From Planctomycetota bacterium (GTDB lineage: Bacteria > Planctomycetota > Planctomycetia > Pirellulales > UBA1268), in contig JAPOIM010000014.1 in NCBI GenBank assembly GCA_029978905.1, positions 1-60,754 of the forward strand: a stretch of 60,754 bases of DNA, written 5' to 3'. Positions 50,809 to 59,900 of this stretch are shown here, one piece after another; the stretch's first letter is position 1, and each line of letters opens with the position of its first letter. The notes under the pieces are model-generated. The model was given only the letters and a program-made list of their open reading frames with translations, had not been told where the DNA came from and made no database searches. Position numbers and translations under genes: made by a program.

Positions 50809-52507
50809 ACAGTTCTGGATCGAGGGTCTTCTGCTTGTACCCGCCGCTCATCGAGAACACCCCGATCAGCAGGAAGTAGCAGATGGCCATCGTGCCGGGA
50901 ACATAGGCGGTGAGCTTGAGTGCCTCACGTCCTCCAGATAGGCCAGCAGCACTGACACGTTCCTTGTCTTCTGTGGCGTGTGGCTCAGCGGTGTCTGTCC
51001 ACCAGGTCACAAGTTCCTGCTGGTTCTTGGCGGCGTCTTCCTTGCCCTCTTGTCCCTGAAGGAGGTCCAAGGCTCGCTTGGCTTCCTCGCCGTTGTCTTC
51101 AAGAACGCCAACTTTCGCTCCATCAAGGCCGACGGTTTTCATCCACAAGAAGGAGTTCTCGCCACTGGCCTTGTAACGGTTGTAGGTGTCTTCATCAGCC
51201 TGCTGAAGCGTGGCTGATGCGTTTTGGTCCTGAAGGAAGCCAATCCCGGGACCGCCAAGGAGGCCTGCGGAGAGCATGCCCACGCCACCCACAGCTCCGA
51301 TGGTGATTGCGCCACCCTTCGGGAACTGCTCGCTGACCACGCCCAGCATCGTGGGCCAGAGGAACGTCTTGCCGATGCCATAGATCGTGGCGGCAACCAC
51401 GCACATCACGATGCCCTCGGCATTCCCCAGCAGGGTAAGCCCAATCGCACCAAAGATGGCAGAGAAACCAAGCAGACCCAACGGAGAGATTCGCTCCACA
51501 ATCGGCCCTGCGAAGAACCGCAGGATAAACATGAGGCCGGAGGTGTACACGAACAGGAGCAGGCCATTCGCCGGGCTGTTCATGATGGTGCCAGTGATAT
51601 TGCCAATCCAGGAGTCGGTACCAAGTTCCACATAACCAACCATGGCATGCACAATCAGAAGGAAGGCGAGCAGCAGGTGCCCGAAGCGGAAGCCTGTGGC
51701 AATGCCGAAGAGCACGAGGAGGCCTGCGGAAATCCCACCGGCGATCATCGAGTCGAGTCCAAGGTCGTTCTTGAAAAACAGCGCCATCAGGCCGCAGATC
51801 ACTGCAGCACCCAGCAAGCCGAGTTCGCCGAGCATGTCGCGGTACGAAACGCCGGACACACTCGCTTCGCTGCGGGGAAAACGCTGCCCGATCATCATCA
51901 GGCCGTAGAGCACAACTGGCACAAGAAAAAGGGAGATTTGGATTTGCCAGGACACGGGCTTTACGTCACCGCCGCCCGCCATGAAGTAGCTGGCGAGCCC
52001 ACCGACAATCAATCCGCCTGGCCAGCCGGCGTGCAGGATGTTGAGGTAGTGGGTCTTCTTTTGAGGAAACAGCGTGGCCACGAGTGGGTTCACAACAGCT
52101 TCTGCGATGCCGTTGCCAATCGCGAAGAGGAACATGCCCCAGAAAAGGCACTGGAACGCCAAATCTTTGCCACCCGCTTCGAACGCAGCACCGGTCGCCA
52201 AGGTCAACGCGGCAGACACCAGGTGCATTCCAAAGGCGAGGAACATCAGCGGGCCAAACCCGATGCGGTCGGCGATCAGGCTCGAGAGCAGGATGATGAT
52301 GCCGAATCCCGTCAGTCCGCCGCCGGTGATGGCCCCGAGTTCGGTCTGGGTGAAGCCGTACTGCTGTGCCCACTGGCCCAGGATGCCCGCCCGGATCGAA
52401 AAGCCGACCCCAGCCGCAAGAATCGCCATGAAACCCGCCCAAAGCAGCCGCTGTGCGTTTGCGGGAGAGCCACCGGCCGAACCCGATCCTGATGCGTCGT
52501 GAGACAT
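50774..52507 (-). CDS. MFS transporter with C-terminal loop domain
   Basis: The 577-residue protein has about twelve hydrophobic segments. RLLWAGFMAILAAGVGFSI starts TM1 and GLGIA-type Gly-rich stretches recur. A long hydrophilic loop of about 110 residues lies before the last helix (from NASATLQQADEDTYNRY to GREALKLTAYVPGTMAIC), not usual in MFS. ATG 52507 follows GGAG. The substrate is unknown. The C-terminus overlaps the end of tilS by 35 nt in antisense orientation. Confidence 0.82.
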   Translation of the reverse strand: MSHDASGSGSAGGSPANAQRLLWAGFMAILAAGVGFSIRAGILGQWAQQYGFTQTELGAITGGGLTGFGIIILLSSLIADRIGFGPLMFLAFGMHLVSAALTLATGAAFEAGGKDLAFQCLFWGMFLFAIGNGIAEAVVNPLVATLFPQKKTHYLNILHAGWPGGLIVGGLASYFMAGGGDVKPVSWQIQISLFLVPVVLYGLMMIGQRFPRSEASVSGVSYRDMLGELGLLGAAVICGLMALFFKNDLGLDSMIAGGISAGLLVLFGIATGFRFGHLLLAFLLIVHAMVGYVELGTDSWIGNITGTIMNSPANGLLLFVYTSGLMFILRFFAGPIVERISPLGLLGFSAIFGAIGLTLLGNAEGIVMCVVAATIYGIGKTFLWPTMLGVVSEQFPKGGAITIGAVGGVGMLSAGLLGGPGIGFLQDQNASATLQQADEDTYNRYKASGENSFLWMKTVGLDGAKVGVLEDNGEEAKRALDLLQGQEGKEDAAKNQQELVTWWTDTAEPHATEDKERVSAAGLSGGREALKLTAYVPGTMAICYFLLIGVFSMSGGYKQKTLDPELFTGGAEGPGEA

Positions 52508-52696
52508 GATCTCTCCGTGCTCTGAAAGTATGTGTGGTGCTTGCACTCGCGGCATTCGGGCCTGCCCGTTGCCGTCGACACCGCGGAAGTCGGACCGCGC
52601 GTAAACCGCACGGACGGAAAACGCCCCCCCGCGAACGCAGGCAGCATAGCAGGCGAAGGGGTTCTGTGAAATCTGGGCTGTTCTGCGAGGCTGCCG

Positions 52697-52732
52697 CGCG
52701 TCTTGACGCGTTCCCCGGCGGCTGGATACCGT
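52697..52732 (+). promoter_or_regulatory. Possible promoter/operator for the AsmA-like gene
   Basis: The 322-nt divergent spacer (52508-52829) holds no gene. A palindrome CGCGTC-TT-GACGCG (52697-52710) overlaps a TTGACG -35-like box, with TACCGT 18 nt downstream. The -10 is poor. Confidence 0.3.
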
Positions 52733-52829
52733 CCCCGCCCGCTATGCCTGCAAAGTCGTTGCACATCAGGCGTCCGCCCTGCGCCAAGGGAGGCTCTGCA
52801 TCCCGGGGGCGGCTCGACAAGGAAAGTTC

Positions 52830-55800
52830 GTGAACGCACTGGCCGATCTGCTCTGGGCGATCGTTCGTTGGGCGCTGCCGCTGACGGTTGCCGCCATGGT
52901 GGCGTTTGCCGTCATCGGCTACGAGCAACTCGACGGCGAAGTCTGCCGGCGGGTGGAAGCTCGGCTTGCGGCGAGTTTTCCATCGCTCAAGGTCGATGTG
53001 AAGTCGGCGGAACTTGTGGAGGGGACGGGCATCCTCGCGAGAGGCGTCTCGCTGACGGATCCAGAGCTCGCAGGGGAAGCCGGGGACCTCGTCACCGTGG
53101 AGGAGGTGCTCATTCACTGCAGCACCAACCTGGCAGACCTCGCCAGCGGCCACGTGGTGCTGCGTGAGGTGGCTCTTCGCAGGCCATACGTGCACGCGGC
53201 TCTCCTCGAGAATGGAGAGTGGAATCTTGCCAGGCTTCAGCCCGTTGGTGGTGATGGGCGGATCGTGCCGGTGACGATCGAAGACGCGGCGATCGTGATT
53301 CACCAGAATGGGAAGCGAACAAGTTTTCGTGATCTCAAGGTGCGGTTCGATCCAGCGTCACGGGATGGTGTGGAATCCGAGGAGGCCGTCCGAGACCAGT
53401 GGGTGACGGTGCAGGTTGCCACTGACGCCGAAACCCTCGGGCAGTTTCAGGTTGCAGGTCGTGTCAGGCCGAGTGACCTCACCTTCGAGGTGCAGGGCAC
53501 ATCGACGGCAGTTGCGATCGCCGAACCGTTCTGGGCGTTGCTCCCGGCAGCCTGGACCACCAGGCTCACGCGCGAGATCACGGCCGGGCTCGATGTGTCG
53601 CAGGCCGTGCGAGGTCAGATCGGAGTGGAGTTTCGAGCCGCGGGCTCACTGCGAGAACCGGATCGCATTGAGTTTGCTGCGGAGGCCGCGTTGCAGGCTG
53701 GACGCCTCGAACACCCCGCCTTGCCGTTTCCGGTGAGCGACATCGCGGGACGGTTTCGCATTGACCGTAGTGGTGTGGCGTGTGACGCATTCTCGGCGCG
53801 GGCAGGGGCGACAGCGTTTCGCGGCAGTGGTCGCCTGCAAGGCTGGGGAACGGCAGCCGACTTCGACCTTCTCGTGGAAGTGGAGCGGTTGCATCTCGGT
53901 AGGCATTGGGAGCCGCTCTTGCCTGAAGCGGCAGCGGACCAGTTTCGCAAACTCCTCCCGGCTGGCGACGTGGACGTGCGAGCCCACCTTGTCCGCACTG
54001 AAGGCACACTCAAGCCGAACGTGTCTGTGCGTTGTCGCAACCTCTCCATCACGCACTATCGATTTCCCTATCGCCTTGACCGGACCGTGGGCACGGTGGT
54101 GCTCGACGGTGACCAGCTCACGATGCATCTCACCGGGCAAGCCGGCGGCCACGCCGTGCATGTCGATGGCAACTTCGCGTCTTTAGGCTCGGAGACGCGT
54201 GGCGCGGTGGAGGTGCGAGGCGATGGTCTGAGGATGGACGATGCCCTCGTGGCTGCGATGCCTCGCCGCAGTGCGGATATCGTTCGGTCGCTGCATGCCT
54301 CGGGCACCTTCGACTTCGCGTTTCGCCACCAACGTTCCCCTGACCTGCCGGAGGGACATTCGAATCAACTGGGGATTCGCCTGACAGACTGCCGGCTGGG
54401 TTATTCCCTCTTCCCCTACCCGCTTTCCCAGGTGACAGGGCAGGTGCACATGCAGGACGGTCACTGGACCATCCGCGACTGTGTTGGCAGGAATGACACG
54501 GGGATCGTCCGCTGTTCGGGCGAACTTGTGCCGAGGCCCGGAGACGATGGACAGCTCACGCTGTTTTTTACCGGTTCCCAAGTTGTGCTTGAGAACGAGT
54601 TGCGGGATGCCCTGCCAATGGGCATGCGGCGCATCTGGGACGACATCGCGCCGCGTGGAGCGATCGACCTAACGGCCAAGGTGCAGCATCAGGTCGGGGC
54701 ACGCACCACGACGGTTGAGGTGCACGCCGACCCTCATGGGGAAACCGTGTCGATTGAGCCTTCTTGGTTTCCCTATCGCATCGAAAAACTGGGAGGGCAG
54801 GTCCACTGGAACAACGGCGTGCTGACGTTTCGCGATGTGCGAGGCTCGCATGATCGGACGACCGTGGCCGCGGGCGGGACCTGCCGCTTCACGCCTGACG
54901 GTGGGTGGCATGTGTCATTTGAGCGTCTCGCGGCGGACCGCTTTCGCGTGGACCACGACTTACTCCAGGCGCTGCCCGCCGGGCTCCATGCCGCCATCGA
55001 CACGGTCCGCCCGCAGGGGCTGCTCTCACTCGACGGATCGCTCGATGTCTACTCCACGCGTGGGGCAGGGCAGGCAGCCAATGGCCCCGCGGCTGCCGCC
55101 TGGGACATGCAGCTCGATATGGAGCAGGGTGGCATCGATGTGGGATCGCAGGTGAGCCACATCCATGGCGGAATGAGGCTCGTCGGGAGCAGCAATGGCA
55201 CGCTCTGGCACTCCACGGGCGACCTGCGAGTCGACAGTGCCATTTGGCGCGGCATGCAGCTGCGGCAGATCCAGGGACCGCTCGTGATGGATCCCCAGGG
55301 GGTGCGTTTTGGAAACTTTGTGCAAACGCCAGGGCAGCCGGCCCGTCGCCTCACCGCGCAGTTCGCAGAAGGCCGTCTCTCGATGGATGGCGGCGTGGCC
55401 GCCGATGGTGGCTTTCGGCTGATGGTCGGGCTTGAGTCGGCGAGCCTGGAGCGGTTGGTGGCCGATCTTTCGGGGGCCGCGACGGCCTATCGTGGAAAAC
55501 TCGCAGGCACGATGGAACTCGCGGGGATTCGCTCAGCACAGCATTCCATGACAGGACGCGGCCGACTGCAGTTGAAAGACGCCAATCTCTACGAACTTCC
55601 GCTGGTTGTGGCGTTGCTCAAGGTGCTGCGGGTCAAGGCTCCCGACCGCACTGCTTTCGAATCCAGCGTGGCTGATTTCCGCATCGAGGGGCCGCATGTG
55701 TACCTCGATGCCGTGGAACTCTCTGGCGATGCGGTGAGCCTGGTGGGGAATGGTGAGATCGATTTTGACTCCAATACGCACCTCACATTTCGCTCCATCA

Positions 55801-56033
55801 TGGGAGATTCGCAATCGCAGCTCCCGGCAATGAAGCAAATGCTCGGAGGGGCGAGTGGGCAGTTCATGCTGCTCCATGTCGATGGCACGCTGGCGAATCC
55901 CGAAATCACGAGCGAAGCCTTCCCCACGCTCAACGCGCTCGTGCAGCAGTTCCAATCGCAGGGGCTTATCGGGCAAGAGGGGGGGAGGCGAGCCACGGCC
56001 TCCTCTGGGGCGGATCGGGGGAGTTGGCGGTAA
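52830..56033 (+). CDS. AsmA-like envelope protein
   Basis: A 1067-residue protein with a single N-terminal membrane segment (about 9-30, IVRWALPLTVAAMVAFAVIGY) and a very long beta-rich body. Relatives of AsmA/TamB/YhdP form long hydrophobic grooves that move phospholipid between membranes. The C-terminal region (LYELPLVVALLKVLRV then VELSGDAVSLVGNGEIDFDS) is typical of AsmA-like C-domains. The start is GTG 52830 behind AAGGAAAG. Its neighbours dapF and the DUF374 gene fit envelope biogenesis. Confidence 0.8.
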   Translation: MNALADLLWAIVRWALPLTVAAMVAFAVIGYEQLDGEVCRRVEARLAASFPSLKVDVKSAELVEGTGILARGVSLTDPELAGEAGDLVTVEEVLIHCSTNLADLASGHVVLREVALRRPYVHAALLENGEWNLARLQPVGGDGRIVPVTIEDAAIVIHQNGKRTSFRDLKVRFDPASRDGVESEEAVRDQWVTVQVATDAETLGQFQVAGRVRPSDLTFEVQGTSTAVAIAEPFWALLPAAWTTRLTREITAGLDVSQAVRGQIGVEFRAAGSLREPDRIEFAAEAALQAGRLEHPALPFPVSDIAGRFRIDRSGVACDAFSARAGATAFRGSGRLQGWGTAADFDLLVEVERLHLGRHWEPLLPEAAADQFRKLLPAGDVDVRAHLVRTEGTLKPNVSVRCRNLSITHYRFPYRLDRTVGTVVLDGDQLTMHLTGQAGGHAVHVDGNFASLGSETRGAVEVRGDGLRMDDALVAAMPRRSADIVRSLHASGTFDFAFRHQRSPDLPEGHSNQLGIRLTDCRLGYSLFPYPLSQVTGQVHMQDGHWTIRDCVGRNDTGIVRCSGELVPRPGDDGQLTLFFTGSQVVLENELRDALPMGMRRIWDDIAPRGAIDLTAKVQHQVGARTTTVEVHADPHGETVSIEPSWFPYRIEKLGGQVHWNNGVLTFRDVRGSHDRTTVAAGGTCRFTPDGGWHVSFERLAADRFRVDHDLLQALPAGLHAAIDTVRPQGLLSLDGSLDVYSTRGAGQAANGPAAAAWDMQLDMEQGGIDVGSQVSHIHGGMRLVGSSNGTLWHSTGDLRVDSAIWRGMQLRQIQGPLVMDPQGVRFGNFVQTPGQPARRLTAQFAEGRLSMDGGVAADGGFRLMVGLESASLERLVADLSGAATAYRGKLAGTMELAGIRSAQHSMTGRGRLQLKDANLYELPLVVALLKVLRVKAPDRTAFESSVADFRIEGPHVYLDAVELSGDAVSLVGNGEIDFDSNTHLTFRSIMGDSQSQLPAMKQMLGGASGQFMLLHVDGTLANPEITSEAFPTLNALVQQFQSQGLIGQEGGRRATASSGADRGSWR

Positions 56034-56153
56034 TCCACGGAGAACTGCTACATGGCTTTGGATGAAGTCGCGGTAGAATGATTTCGTCCCGACTGCCCGC
56101 ATCTGCGTGCTGCCGAGACAACACAGGCAAAGGCGTGAGGGAACACACCTGAC

Positions 56154-57089
56154 ATGCAAAAGGATTTTGTGGCGGAGCTCGCGTTTGTGAAAATGCACGG
56201 GCTTGGCAATGACTACGTTTATCTCGACGTGTTTGCCAATCCTGCCCCCGCCGATCCGGCGGCGCTCGCTCGTTGCATTGCCGACCGCCATCGCGGCGTT
56301 GGTGGCGATGGTTTGATCCTCATCGAGCCCTCGGATCTCGCGGCAGCCCGCATGCGGATGTTCAACGCCGACGGGAGCGAGTCGGAGATGTGCGGGAATG
56401 GCGTGCGGTGCGTGGCCCATCTTGTGGTCGCGCGAGGCTATGCCGCCGCTGGACCGCTCACCATCGAGACCGGCCGTGGTGTGCTCGACATCGACGTCGC
56501 TCCGCAAGGGCCGTACCGCTCGCAAGTGAAGGTCGACATGGGGCCGCCGATCCTGACGCCCCACGAGGTGCCCGTGCAGATCAACGGATTTTCCGGAGCG
56601 GCGGTGGTGGAGGTGCCATGCCCGGACCTCTCGTTGGATGCCGAGTGGGTCGAGGTGGCCGGACTTGAGGCCGGCATGACGTGTGTCTCGATGGGGAATC
56701 CGCATGCGATTTTCTACTGTCGGGACGTGGCGTTGGTGCCGCTTGAGCGTTTTGGGCCAGCGGTGGAAAACCATCCCGCGTTTCCCAGACGCACGAATGT
56801 GCACGTCGTGCAGGTTGTTTCCGATGAGCATGTGCTCATGCGGACCTGGGAGCGGGGAAGTGGCGTGACCCAGGCGTGTGGCACAGGGGCATCTGCGGTG
56901 TGTGTGGCCGGAGTCCTCACCGGCCGGAGCGGCCGGCGGGTGACGGCCACGCTTCCGGGCGGCGATCTGCTACTGGAATGGGATGGCGAGGGGTCGGTGT
57001 CGATGACCGGGCCGGCGGAAGAGGTTTTCACTGGCGTATGGCACGACGTCACGCCAGCCGCCACCCAGCACGCGAAGGGGGCCCAGTGA
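56154..57089 (+). CDS. dapF: Diaminopimelate epimerase
   Basis: The enzyme interconverts LL- and meso-diaminopimelate for lysine and peptidoglycan synthesis. The 311-residue protein has FVKMHGLGNDYVYLD, the catalytic cysteines in MCGNGVRC (near 80) and TQACGTGASA (near 241), and NPHAIFY. An N-terminal extension of 8 residues is short. Peptidoglycan is present in several planctomycetes; this gene is consistent with synthesis of meso-DAP. It overlaps the DUF374 gene by four bases (GTGA). Confidence 0.95.
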   Translation: MQKDFVAELAFVKMHGLGNDYVYLDVFANPAPADPAALARCIADRHRGVGGDGLILIEPSDLAAARMRMFNADGSESEMCGNGVRCVAHLVVARGYAAAGPLTIETGRGVLDIDVAPQGPYRSQVKVDMGPPILTPHEVPVQINGFSGAAVVEVPCPDLSLDAEWVEVAGLEAGMTCVSMGNPHAIFYCRDVALVPLERFGPAVENHPAFPRRTNVHVVQVVSDEHVLMRTWERGSGVTQACGTGASAVCVAGVLTGRSGRRVTATLPGGDLLLEWDGEGSVSMTGPAEEVFTGVWHDVTPAATQHAKGAQ

Positions 57090-57895
57090 AACTTCAATCC
57101 CCTGTCGCGATCGGGGCCACATCGCTGGTGGCTACCGCAGCGATCAGCCACTGGATGTCGACGCTCGACTATGCAGTCGACTACCGCGATCCGACGGTGG
57201 ACCCAGTGCACCCGCTCTACCGAGGGGCGAAGATCTTCGTGTTTTGGCATGAGAACATTCTCATGCCACTGGTGCTGCGCGGGCACTCAAACACGGCGAT
57301 GCTGCTCTCGCGGCATACGGACGCCAACATCCTGGATCGGGTCGCTCGCATGATGGGCTTTGGCGTGGTTCGCGGAAGCACGTTTCATGGCGGATCGGCA
57401 GCTCTCCGGGAACTTGCCGAGCGGGCGCGTCGCTCAAACCTGACGATCACGCCCGATGGGCCTCGCGGGCCTCGCCGCAGGCTCGCGGCCGGCTGCGTGT
57501 TTCTCGCGAGCACACTTCAGATTCCGATCGTCGCGATGGGGTTTGGGTATCAGAAGCCTTGGCGGTTGCGAACCTGGGATCGCTTTGCGATCCCCAGGCC
57601 TTGGTCGCGGGCACGGGCCGTCGTCAGCCGTGCGATTGCGATTCCGGAACAGCTCGATCGCGATGGGGTGGAGTACCATCGCGCTGGGATTGAGCGGCTC
57701 CTCTGTCGGCTTTCCGACGAGGCGGAAGGGTGGGCGTGCAGCGGCGAACGACGCGACGGAAGCATGCGGCTTCGCAAGGAGCCGTCGCGGCGCGCCACGC
57801 ACGCAGCCTGCCTGCCGGGCGAGCCTGGGGTGCCGCTCGAGGAAGAAATGGTGTTTGGCCGCGGTGTTCCGCGTGTGCACGTTCCCGCCGCCTGA
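57086..57895 (+). CDS. DUF374 acyltransferase-like protein
   Basis: A 269-residue protein of the DUF374 family, related to lysophospholipid acyltransferases, with predicted roles in lipid A-type or phospholipid acylation. The start is GTG 57086, overlapping the dapF stop (GTGA), with GAAGGGGG upstream. Motifs include IFVFWHENIL, LLSRHTDANIL, GFGVVRGST and ITPDGPRGPRR. The HxxxxD acyltransferase dyad is not in the classic form, as usual for this family. The C-terminal 60 residues are Arg-rich and variable. Confidence 0.85.
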   Translation: MKLQSPVAIGATSLVATAAISHWMSTLDYAVDYRDPTVDPVHPLYRGAKIFVFWHENILMPLVLRGHSNTAMLLSRHTDANILDRVARMMGFGVVRGSTFHGGSAALRELAERARRSNLTITPDGPRGPRRRLAAGCVFLASTLQIPIVAMGFGYQKPWRLRTWDRFAIPRPWSRARAVVSRAIAIPEQLDRDGVEYHRAGIERLLCRLSDEAEGWACSGERRDGSMRLRKEPSRRATHAACLPGEPGVPLEEEMVFGRGVPRVHVPAA

Positions 57896-58047
57896 GGTGG
57901 CTGCCGGCGACGACTGACAGCTTTTCCACGGCCTCGTGGCAGTGCACGGGCGTTCGGGTCGGCGAGCCAAAGCAAGGGTCAACGCCGCGTCAGGCTGGGG
58001 TGTAGGATGTTGCGTGCGGACACCTCGCGACGGTGTGGGCGGGCGGT

Positions 58048-58075
58048 TTGACAGCAGTGCTGTCACCCCTACAAT
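58048..58075 (+). promoter_or_regulatory. Predicted dnaA promoter
   Basis: TTGACA (58048-58053) and TACAAT (58070-58075) are 16 nt apart, the best promoter in the window. Predicted start near 58082 gives a leader of about 175 nt. The spacer between DUF374 and dnaA (361 nt) holds no gene. Confidence 0.7.
58049..58065 (+). promoter_or_regulatory. 17-bp perfect palindrome over the dnaA promoter
   Basis: TGACAGCA-G-TGCTGTCA covers most of the -35 box and half the spacer. A half-site TGACAGC recurs upstream near 57915. Its place suggests a repressor operator. The regulator is unknown. Confidence 0.6.
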
Positions 58076-58112
58076 CCCGACTCGTCTGAGGGTGATTCGC
58101 CGGTTGGCGGGG

Positions 58113-58145
58113 CCAGCAAAGGCGAGAGTTCGTGCCTTTTGCTGG
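58113..58145 (+). promoter_or_regulatory. Strong hairpin in the dnaA leader
   Basis: CCAGCAAAGGC and GCCTTTTGCTGG pair over 11 bp with one bulged A and a 10-nt loop. There is no T-run, so it is probably not a terminator. It lies about 110 nt before the start codon. Confidence 0.55.
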
Positions 58146-58198
58146 GACGGCCTCACGTAGTCGAACCTCTGGTGGGACGGCCTACGTCGTATTGAACG
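58143..58198 (+). repeat. Imperfect 30-nt tandem repeat before dnaA
   Basis: TGGGACGGCCT occurs at 58143-58153 and 58173-58183 and each copy is followed by a related block (ACGTAGTCGAACC and ACGTCGTATTGAAC). It follows the leader hairpin and ends about 60 nt before the ATG. Confidence 0.5.
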
Positions 58199-58256
58199 GA
58201 TGCTCTAGTTCGCGTGTTCCCGTGGTGGGAATCGCGGATGCTGCAGGGAAGTGGCT

Positions 58257-59891
58257 ATGGCTCGGGATTGCACAGCGGCACGCACGTTGACGCACCGAGC
58301 ACGGTCGGTTTCAGACAGCGCGAAGCCCCCCCAGCAAGAGCAAGGCGAGATCGCCATCAGGCAGCCCCGAACGAATCAGGTCTCACGCGTTTCCGCTGGT
58401 CTCCACATCCGTGAGCAGGCCGACGGGTCGAGTGCCAAACTCGTCTCTCGACTGCACGCTCGTTTGCGGGAGCGAATTGGTGCGCAGCGGTATGCGGTGT
58501 GGTTTGAGGGGGTCTGCCAGTTTGCACTCGAGCCGCTTGTTGGTGGGGACGCCGATGCGCATGGTGTGACTGTCGTCAGCGATGGTCCGTTTGCTCAGGA
58601 CCTCGTGCGTCGGGGCTTCCGGGCTGACATCGAGGCGGTTGTCGCTGAGGTCTGTGGTGGCCAGCAGGCGGTGCGTTTTCGTCTGCTGGGGCCCGAGGAC
58701 GCACGTCCGCAGCAGGGCGACGTGGCTGGCGAGGCGGTCGAACCGGAGGCGGTAGCCACTGCGGAGCAGGCTCCTGCCGAGCGTGTTGGGGATGCCGAGC
58801 CCCGGGTACCGTCGCGGGCCTTTCCGTCGCGAACTGCCGCCGAGCCTGCACGGAAGCGTCCGCTGGCGAAACTTGATGATTTTGTGACGGGCTCGAGCAA
58901 TCGCATGGCCCGCGCGGCAGCCGAAATGGTGGTCTCGCGGCTTGGTGAAATTTCACCGCTGGTGATCCATGGGCCCAGTGGAACTGGCAAAACCCATCTG
59001 CTTGAAGGAATCGTTTCGACGGTTCGTGAGCAGCACCCAGGCGTGTCGGTGATGCTCGTGCCGGCGGAGCAGTTCACCACCTCGTTTCTGCAAGCCCTGC
59101 ACGGCAGCGGGTTGCCAGGCTTTCGTCGCTCCTATCGCTCGCTGGACATCCTGTTGATCGATGATCTGCAGTTCTTTGCGGGGAAGCGGGCCACTGCCGT
59201 CGAACTTCAGCAGACCTTTGACGCCCTCCGGCGGCAGGGCCGGCAGGTGATCTGCGCCTGCGATCGGGCTCCCGAAACCCTCGCGGATCTCGGGCAGGAC
59301 CTGCTCGGTCGGTTGGAGGGGGGGATGAGCGTACGGCTCTCTCCCGCGGATTTCGATGTGCGGCGTGGGATCGTGGCCGGTTTGATCGACCGACGTGGTC
59401 TGGAGTGTGAGCCGGCGGTGCTCGACTACGTGGCGATGCATCTGACCCGGAATGCTCGCGAACTGACCGGAGGGGTGAACCGGTTGGAGGCGACGTCGCA
59501 CATGCTGGGGCTTCCGATCACGCTCGATCTCGCTGAGGAGGCCCTTGCCGATCTCGTGCGCGCGGGAGGGCGGGGGGTTCGGCTGGCAGACATTGAGCGG
59601 GCGGTCTGCACGGCATTCGGCCTTGAGCAGGGAAGCCTGCAGTCGCAGAAGCGAGCACGCACCGTCAATCATCCGCGGATGCTGGCGATGTTTTTGGCAC
59701 GCAAACACACCCCCGCAGCACTCACCGAGATCGGGAGCTATTTCGGCCGGCGGAGCCACTCCACCGTGATCTCCGCTCGTAAGACGGTCGCTGGCTGGCT
59801 GGCGTCGCGGGCCAGGGTGCAACTTGCCGACGCCGCCTGGGACGTTGAGGACGCGGTGCGACGGGTCGAAGAACTCCTGCGGGCGAGTTAG
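58257..59891 (+). CDS. dnaA: Chromosomal replication initiator DnaA
   Basis: DnaA opens oriC and recruits the helicase. The 544-residue protein has domain I near 60-135 (LHARLRERIGAQRYAVWFEG), a variable linker, the AAA+ domain with Walker A GPSGTGKTHL (near 240) and Walker B ILLIDDLQF (near 300), and a C-terminal DNA-binding domain with LTEIGSYFGRRSHSTVISA, the DnaA signature. An N-terminal extension of about 55 residues has no similarity. ATG 58257 follows AGGGA; GTG 58251 is an alternative. dnaN and gyrB are not adjacent, and only one DnaA-box-like 9-mer (TTTTCCACG, 57922) lies upstream. Confidence 0.93.
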   Translation: MARDCTAARTLTHRARSVSDSAKPPQQEQGEIAIRQPRTNQVSRVSAGLHIREQADGSSAKLVSRLHARLRERIGAQRYAVWFEGVCQFALEPLVGGDADAHGVTVVSDGPFAQDLVRRGFRADIEAVVAEVCGGQQAVRFRLLGPEDARPQQGDVAGEAVEPEAVATAEQAPAERVGDAEPRVPSRAFPSRTAAEPARKRPLAKLDDFVTGSSNRMARAAAEMVVSRLGEISPLVIHGPSGTGKTHLLEGIVSTVREQHPGVSVMLVPAEQFTTSFLQALHGSGLPGFRRSYRSLDILLIDDLQFFAGKRATAVELQQTFDALRRQGRQVICACDRAPETLADLGQDLLGRLEGGMSVRLSPADFDVRRGIVAGLIDRRGLECEPAVLDYVAMHLTRNARELTGGVNRLEATSHMLGLPITLDLAEEALADLVRAGGRGVRLADIERAVCTAFGLEQGSLQSQKRARTVNHPRMLAMFLARKHTPAALTEIGSYFGRRSHSTVISARKTVAGWLASRARVQLADAAWDVEDAVRRVEELLRAS

Positions 59892-59896
59892 CCCGC
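59879..59896. terminator. Hairpin overlapping the dnaA stop
   Basis: GCGGGC and GCCCGC pair around GAGTTA, across the dnaA stop codon and facing the convergent gene at 59901. No T-run follows on either side. It could stop both transcripts only weakly. Confidence 0.3.
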
Positions 59897-59900
59897 GTCG

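Noticed and set aside
51224..52492. 422-codon plus-strand frame opposite the MFS gene
   Set aside because: Shadow of a membrane protein gene; the composition is hydrophilic and low-complexity.
57896..58256. oriC next to dnaA
   Set aside because: Only one DnaA-box-like 9-mer (TTTTCCACG) and no AT-rich unwinding region are visible; the repeats here are GC-rich.
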